This document shows positions 31,719-36,042 of a DNA stretch of 36,042 bases, piece after piece. The translations under genes and the position numbers were made by a program. Position 1 is the stretch's first letter, and every line of letters starts with the position of its first letter. The notes beneath the pieces were generated by a model. That model made no database searches, was not told the origin of the DNA, and saw only the letters and a program-made list of their open reading frames with translations. The stretch is from assembly GCA_947649615.1 (NCBI GenBank), contig CANSSG010000027.1:1-36042 (forward strand), written 5' to 3'. This DNA comes from an uncultured Clostridia bacterium (GTDB taxonomy: Bacteria > Bacillota > Clostridia > Oscillospirales > Oscillospiraceae).

Positions 31719-33830
31719 ATGGAAGAAAACCGCTATATATATTATCGTGCCGGCGTACCGGTGGGGAGATTCTCCATCTCCCCAGACGCAATACGATGCA
31801 GCGTCCGGTCTTTTGAAACCCTAATGTGGCAGGCGGAGGAGCCATTCTCAATGGACATGGCGCCCTTTGACAGGGAACTGGACCTGCGTCTGCCGGAGGC
31901 GCTGGCCTGTGTACAGCGGGGCGCATTTGACACGGCCCGATATGAGAAGTCCTGCCAGATAGAGGCGGAAATCCAGGGAGAAAGGAAACGAGGGACTTTG
32001 TGGGCGCAGAGAGAGGGACATTTTCCCCTGGATGTGCTGACCTGCGATGGCCGGATCGCCGCCCTGTATGACAATGAGCGCAATTATATTGGCCTGCTGG
32101 TGCGGGAAGGCTATGAGACCATGACGCCGCAAGCGGCTTTTTCTGATCCGCTACTTTCCAAAGGGAACCGGGGCATGAAAAAGCTCGGTGGATTCATGGT
32201 CCCCATGCGGGATGGGGTGTGCCTGGCAACCAATGTATTCCTGCCCGCAGATTACCGGGATGGAGAGCGCCTGCCCACCGTGCTCGTCCGCACCTGCTAC
32301 GGCAAGGACAGTGCAAAGCAGTTCTTTGTCTTCACCCACTACGGATATGCAGTGGCGGCACAAGACACACGGGGGCGGGAGGAGTCGGAAGGCTGCTGGC
32401 AGCCCATTGTTAATGAAATGGATGACGGGGATGACACTTTGGACTGGATTTCGGGCCAGTCATGGAGCGATGGCCGCGTGGGTATGATCGGCGCATCCTA
32501 CCTGGCAATCGTCCAGTGGGCAGCGGCGGCCAGCGGCAATCCCCATTTGAAGGCATTGATCAGTATGGTTACTGGCGGTGTTCCAATCTTTGACTTCCCT
32601 CATCGCGGCGGCGTTTTAAGTCCGGGAACCATTGCATGGGCCTTCGCCATGCGTAAGAAGTCATATTGCCCCCGGGATATGCTGCGGAAGGATTGGTCCC
32701 AGATTCTTCGCACACGGCCTATCCGGGATATACCAAAGAAGGGAATTGGAGAAGACATCCCCTTCTGGGACGAGTGGATGGGCCATGAGTTCTATGATGA
32801 GTATTGGCATAGGGCCAATTGGATGATGCGGCAGCATCAAATTGACGTGCCTTCCCTGTACATTTCCGGATGGTATGACGATGTGGGGGGCGGCACTATG
32901 CAGATGTGGGATATGAACCGCCGCAATGGACGGCGGAATCAGAAAATAGTCATTGGCGCATGGAAACACAAAATGAACGTCTCAAGGGATATACACGGCA
33001 TCTGCTACGGGGCTGACTCCCTGCGGTACGACCTTTTTCCGCTCTATCTGCGCTGGTATGACCGCCATCTCAAAGGCATTCCCAACCATATTGAAGATGC
33101 GCCGCCGGTGGAGTATTACATTATCGGCGAGGGCGCTTGGCGCAACGCAGATGATTGGCCGCCGCCAGAGACGAAAATGCACCCCCTATACCTGCAAAGC
33201 GGCGGAAACGCCAATACCAGCCTTGGCGACGGTATGCTCTCCTGGCAGAGACCGGAGCGCGCCTGCGAGGATTGCTTCGCCTTTGACCCGCAGAACCCAG
33301 CGCCATTCTTGATTGATGTCAGCGAAAATGAGTGCATGGTTCCGGAAAACTATCGGGATGTGGAGTTGCGCCAGGATGTGTTGGTATATACCTCTGCACC
33401 GTTGGAACAGGAGTTGGTGATTGCTGGGGAGCCGGTAGCCGTGCTTTATGCTGCATCCGATGCCAAGGATACGGATTGGGTCGTGCGGCTGACGGATGTA
33501 GATGAGATGGGAAATTCTATCCGTATGTGCGACGGCATTGTACGCGCCAGGTTCCGCAAGTCTTTCATTGAACCCAAACTGCTGCTGCCAGGAGAGGTTG
33601 TACGCTATGAGATACCGCTAACCTGGATTGCCGGACGGTTCCAGAAAGGGCACCGGCTGCGGGTAGAGGTAGGTTCTGGGGCGGACTATTCTGTCTTTCC
33701 TAATCCCAACACCGGCCATTTGATGGCAGACGAAACCGAGTGGGTGATTGCTAACCAAACTGTTTACAGCGGCGGCATGCATCCCAGCCATATCCTGATC
33801 CCTGTTTTTCAAGAAGGGCCAAATAACTAG
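31719..33830 (+). CDS. S15/CocE-NonD-type alpha/beta hydrolase with a long N-terminal extension
   Basis: ATG 31719 follows GGGAG; an upstream in-frame TTG at 31695 has no SD. The 703-residue protein contains a CocE/X-Pro dipeptidyl-peptidase core starting near residue 158 (FMVPMRDGVCLATNVFLPADY). The nucleophile elbow GASYLA (Ser260) replaces the usual GxSYxG, and a conserved SGWYDDVGGG follows. The C-terminal jelly-roll domain contains TDVDEMGNSIRMCDGIVRARFR, GHRLRVEVG and PNTGH. Residues 1-157 have no domain I recognise and make the protein longer than typical CocE enzymes (about 550-600). The likely role is hydrolysis of an acyl, ester or X-Pro bond in the imported substrate. No signal peptide. 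Last gene of the operon. Confidence 0.88.
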   Translation: MEENRYIYYRAGVPVGRFSISPDAIRCSVRSFETLMWQAEEPFSMDMAPFDRELDLRLPEALACVQRGAFDTARYEKSCQIEAEIQGERKRGTLWAQREGHFPLDVLTCDGRIAALYDNERNYIGLLVREGYETMTPQAAFSDPLLSKGNRGMKKLGGFMVPMRDGVCLATNVFLPADYRDGERLPTVLVRTCYGKDSAKQFFVFTHYGYAVAAQDTRGREESEGCWQPIVNEMDDGDDTLDWISGQSWSDGRVGMIGASYLAIVQWAAAASGNPHLKALISMVTGGVPIFDFPHRGGVLSPGTIAWAFAMRKKSYCPRDMLRKDWSQILRTRPIRDIPKKGIGEDIPFWDEWMGHEFYDEYWHRANWMMRQHQIDVPSLYISGWYDDVGGGTMQMWDMNRRNGRRNQKIVIGAWKHKMNVSRDIHGICYGADSLRYDLFPLYLRWYDRHLKGIPNHIEDAPPVEYYIIGEGAWRNADDWPPPETKMHPLYLQSGGNANTSLGDGMLSWQRPERACEDCFAFDPQNPAPFLIDVSENECMVPENYRDVELRQDVLVYTSAPLEQELVIAGEPVAVLYAASDAKDTDWVVRLTDVDEMGNSIRMCDGIVRARFRKSFIEPKLLLPGEVVRYEIPLTWIAGRFQKGHRLRVEVGSGADYSVFPNPNTGHLMADETEWVIANQTVYSGGMHPSHILIPVFQEGPNN

Positions 33831-33832
33831 AG

Positions 33833-33862
33833 GGACGGCGGCACGGGTCCGTGCCGCCGTCC
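33833..33862 (+). terminator. Hairpin at the end of the peptide-importer operon
   Basis: A 14-bp stem, GGACGGCGGCACGG (33833-33846) / CCGTGCCGCCGTCC (33849-33862), beginning 2 nt after the stop codon. The following ACATGTTT is only a weak T-run. Confidence 0.7.
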
Positions 33863-34034
33863 ACATGTTTCCCAGTTTACGGATGGAAATTATTGCTTTG
33901 ACATTGCATTACCGCTTCTGTTGTGTTACTATTGTCGCAGGCGGCGCAATAGCGTGTCATGCAATTTGCTTACTGTATGCCTTACTTGCGGTCCCGTCTC
34001 TTTTGCGCCGTTTTTCCGCCCCTTTTTAAATTTT

Positions 34035-34108
34035 TTGTGGTTGATTCACATTCCTACATATGATGTAAATAAATTGAACTTTTTAACAAATTGTTATCAC
34101 AACAAATT
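34035..34108 (+). promoter_or_regulatory. Promoter and possible operator of the XRE-cupin gene
   Basis: The AT-rich stretch 33863-34127 has no gene. TTGTGG (34035-34040), an 18-nt spacer and TATGAT (34059-34064) form a candidate promoter. TAACAA-A-TTGTTA (34084-34096) is a palindrome in the leader, and its AACAAATT half recurs at 34101-34108, 16 nt on. Palindrome plus repeated half-site echoes the layout at the importer promoter, but with different bases. Confidence 0.45.
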
Positions 34109-34127
34109 ACTATAGAGGAGTGATATT

Positions 34128-34745
34128 TTGATCAATTGTTCCTATCTGCGAAAGGTTAGGCAGTCCAGACATTATACACTCAACCAACTGAGCAAAGAAA
34201 CTGGCTATACCGCCAGCTTTCTTTCCCAGATTGAACGAGGGCTGAGAGAACCCTCGCTGACATCTCTGCGGAAGATTTCAGAGTGTCTTGGCGTTTCGCT
34301 GGTATCTTTTTTTATACAGCCAGAAGAACAGGCGGTGAAAGAACTCCCGGAAATATATACCGTGCAAGGACAGGATTATGGGATTGTTCGCAGAGGAGAG
34401 GGATTGCAGTTGGAGCTGCCGGATCTATCCATCCGCTGCCAGATGGTGACGCCGCCGTTGATTGCGTCGGACGGCCAGCGGCTTTTGCGGGGGTTCCTTT
34501 ATATTCTGCCGCCGGGAGAGTGGTGCTCAGAGAAGATGATTTCTCATTCTGAGGATGAATGTATCTATTGTTTGCAGGGGAAACTGCGCGTCTGTGTGGG
34601 ACAGGATGAAACTTTTTTGGATACCGGAGACTGTCTCTACATCAACGCAATGACTCTGCACAACTTTCAAAACTGTGGAACCGAGGATTGCGTTCAGCTA
34701 ACGTTTACGGTATCGGAAAAGATTGCGCCAGAGCATGGACAATGA
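34128..34745 (+). CDS. XRE-family regulator with C-terminal cupin domain
   Basis: The only start with a good SD (GAGGAG, 34115-34120) is TTG 34128. The 205-residue protein has an N-terminal HTH (SYLRKVRQSRHYTLNQLSKETGYTASFLSQIERGLREPSL, residues about 5-48) and a linker. A cupin beta-barrel (about 120-195) shows EWCSEKMISHSEDECIYCLQGKLRVCVG, DTGDCLYINAMTLHNF and VQLTF. XRE-cupin regulators usually sense a small metabolite in the cupin pocket and control a neighbouring transport or catabolic operon. Here it lies directly after the importer operon, in the same direction but with its own promoter, so it is the best candidate regulator of it. Ligand unknown. Confidence 0.9.
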   Translation: MINCSYLRKVRQSRHYTLNQLSKETGYTASFLSQIERGLREPSLTSLRKISECLGVSLVSFFIQPEEQAVKELPEIYTVQGQDYGIVRRGEGLQLELPDLSIRCQMVTPPLIASDGQRLLRGFLYILPPGEWCSEKMISHSEDECIYCLQGKLRVCVGQDETFLDTGDCLYINAMTLHNFQNCGTEDCVQLTFTVSEKIAPEHGQ

Positions 34746-34842
34746 TGGATATTGGATATGCTGCTGCCGTTGGGGTGCAAAACGAAATAGCCATGCGCCA
34801 GTTTCCGGGTCTCCCACCCGTCTTTCTTGCTTTTAACAGCCA

Positions 34843-34880
34843 TACCGCCAGCATCGTACTTCGTGCGGATGCTGGCGGTA
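34843..34880. repeat. 13-bp hairpin between the convergent XRE-cupin and GT11 genes
   Basis: TACCGCCAGCATC (34843-34855) / GATGCTGGCGGTA (34868-34880) with a 12-nt loop, in the 323-nt gap 34746-35068, which otherwise holds nothing I can support. It is probably a transcription end for one or both genes, but neither side has a clear T-run. Confidence 0.55.
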
Positions 34881-35068
34881 AAAATTTGAAGTTTGTGCTT
34901 GTGGCAACACTGCGTTTAAAATGTCATTTGGGCCTGGATTTTGCGGTTCCAAGGTGCTGTCCGTCCCGGTGTAGGCTTCACTCACGGAAGTTTCTCTGTC
35001 TCCCCAGGTTTCCCGGCCGCCAGCCTATTCCGCTATCAGCTGTCGGGAATTTGCACCCGCAGCCCGTC

Positions 35069-35941
35069 TCAGATTTCCCGCTCCATAGGATTGACCCAAA
35101 ACTTCAGATTTCTATCCATCAGCGCGGCCAGATAGCAGAAAGAGCTTCTGGATAAAATCATCCCTTGGCACATGCTCAAAAGCTGCAAGTCAATATAATT
35201 TCTGCCCTTCATGTTTCCTGTGACAAAAGTAGTCTGAGACGGCGGGTCCAGCCCCAAATCACTGGAGTTTTCACTGCACCAATCAGGGTCATCTGTAAAT
35301 ACGAAAAAGTGCGCGTCCGGCCACGTCTCCAGGAATTTCTGTGTGGCGGTTTTATAATATTTCGGCGGCATCGCCCAGCCACCCGTTATAAAGTCCCCGC
35401 GCCGGATATGGACGCCTACAGAAAGTTCGGTACGGATTAGTTCCGCTATCCGAATATTGTTTAGGTCTGTCAGATCCGGGAAAGTCAATTCGGCTAAGTT
35501 TTCCTCCCGGTAGTGTGCAAACCAGTGTTTATTGATCCAGTATCCATGGTAGTACAGTTTTTTTTCCGGAATCTGTACAATCTCCGGATGAAACTCATTT
35601 GCCGGAACCGTCCGTACTTTTCCATTAAACGCATAATCACCAGTTTCCGCTACAAGCGAAATCGGCAGGCCCATATCCATAAAGGTCTGGGGAAGGCTGC
35701 GGCCTTCTTTTCTCAGGCGAATAATCTCCTCCCAGACGTCCTGGTCAAAGTAATTGCTGAGAAGATTCGCTTTAATGCCAAAGACTTTCTCCAACTCATA
35801 GCCGTTATGGTAGTTGGATATGAAAAACTCTGAGTCGTCAAAGTACCAGGTCTCACCTGGACAATAACGCTCCGCAAACCTGACAAAAAGGTATTGAAAG
35901 ACCTGATTTCCCAAACCGCCGTTCAAAAGCTGAATCCTCAT
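35069..35941 (-). CDS. Glycosyltransferase family 11 (alpha-1,2-fucosyltransferase-like)
   Basis: The start ATG 35941 follows GAGGGAAG; longer in-frame starts at 35965 and 35977 lack an SD. The 290-residue protein begins MRIQLLNGGLGNQVFQYLF, the GT11 opening, and carries the GDP-fucose-binding motif HIRRGDF (H178, R180, R181, D183). YYHGYWINKHWF, FFVFTDDPDWC and the C-terminal DLQLLSMCQGMILSRSSFCYLAAL block follow. Such enzymes add alpha-1,2-linked fucose to capsule, O-antigen-like or exopolysaccharide glycans in the cytoplasm. AT-richer codon use than the left part suggests a glycan locus acquired by transfer; the rest of such a locus would lie to the right of the window. Confidence 0.92.
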   Translation of the reverse strand: MRIQLLNGGLGNQVFQYLFVRFAERYCPGETWYFDDSEFFISNYHNGYELEKVFGIKANLLSNYFDQDVWEEIIRLRKEGRSLPQTFMDMGLPISLVAETGDYAFNGKVRTVPANEFHPEIVQIPEKKLYYHGYWINKHWFAHYREENLAELTFPDLTDLNNIRIAELIRTELSVGVHIRRGDFITGGWAMPPKYYKTATQKFLETWPDAHFFVFTDDPDWCSENSSDLGLDPPSQTTFVTGNMKGRNYIDLQLLSMCQGMILSRSSFCYLAALMDRNLKFWVNPMEREI

Positions 35942-36042
35942 AACCGCGCTTCCCTCATTGCTCATAAGCGTTTTCAAATTTTATGGGAATTGAAACTTTC
36001 TTTTATCCCGCACAGAAATTTCTTTGCCCAGTTGCACTTCGA

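Noticed and set aside
35981-36042. A minus-strand frame ending in a stop at 35983-35981, possibly the end of a gene right of the window
   Set aside because: Only about 20 codons are visible, with no recognisable motif, so I cannot support it as a gene.

Overview
The window comes from the chromosome of an anaerobic, Gram-positive clostridial bacterium, most likely an Oscillospirales/Ruminococcaceae-type gut organism. The grounds are GC-rich codon use, strong SD sequences, consensus TTGACA/TATAAT promoters, zinc-type L32 and YceD, DapH-type lysine synthesis, an NrdD-tail protein, and small zinc-ribbon and DUF5714 proteins. This placement is inferred from gene content. No rRNA, tRNA or CRISPR array was seen.

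Positions 1-19,600 look like ordinary chromosome. From left to right: a partial Crp/Fnr regulator divergent from a small NrdD-tail-like gene; a zinc-ribbon membrane protein overlapping tatD; a minus-strand run of polysaccharide deacetylase, O-acetylhomoserine sulfhydrylase (metY), MFS transporter, homoserine O-acyltransferase (metA) and a chemoreceptor, driven by two tandem consensus promoters; an unidentified helical protein; two small HTH regulators and a zinc ribbon; rluA-type pseudouridine synthase with DUF2284; yceD-rpmF; amidohydrolase-dapA-dapB-dapH with 4-nt overlaps; a YfcC-type carrier; DUF5714; and a zinc-ribbon/TM/Ig-like surface protein.

Positions 19,600-20,870 form a decay zone, visibly less GC-rich. 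It holds a broken MGMT-type alkyltransferase gene interrupted by a perfect 23-bp inverted repeat, a truncated ADP-ribosyltransferase-like fragment overlapping a tiny downstream ORF (possible remains of a toxin-immunity pair), and an unassigned C-terminal fragment.

Positions 20,895-33,862 are one long plus-strand transcription unit with a strong promoter, an overlapping operator-like palindrome and a final hairpin. It encodes a complete peptide ABC importer (lipoprotein, two permeases, two ATPases) interleaved with five enzymes: a 2-amino-thiazoline-4-carboxylate hydrolase-like protein, an S9 prolyl-oligopeptidase-type peptidase, a proline racemase/hydroxyproline epimerase-type enzyme, an M19 dipeptidase and an S15/CocE-type hydrolase with an unusual N-terminal extension. 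None of the five carries a signal peptide, which suggests import followed by intracellular breakdown of unusual (Pro-rich, D-residue or thiazoline-containing) peptides. This is the best candidate for an undescribed system here. An XRE-cupin regulator follows, then a minus-strand GT11 fucosyltransferase-like gene at the right edge.
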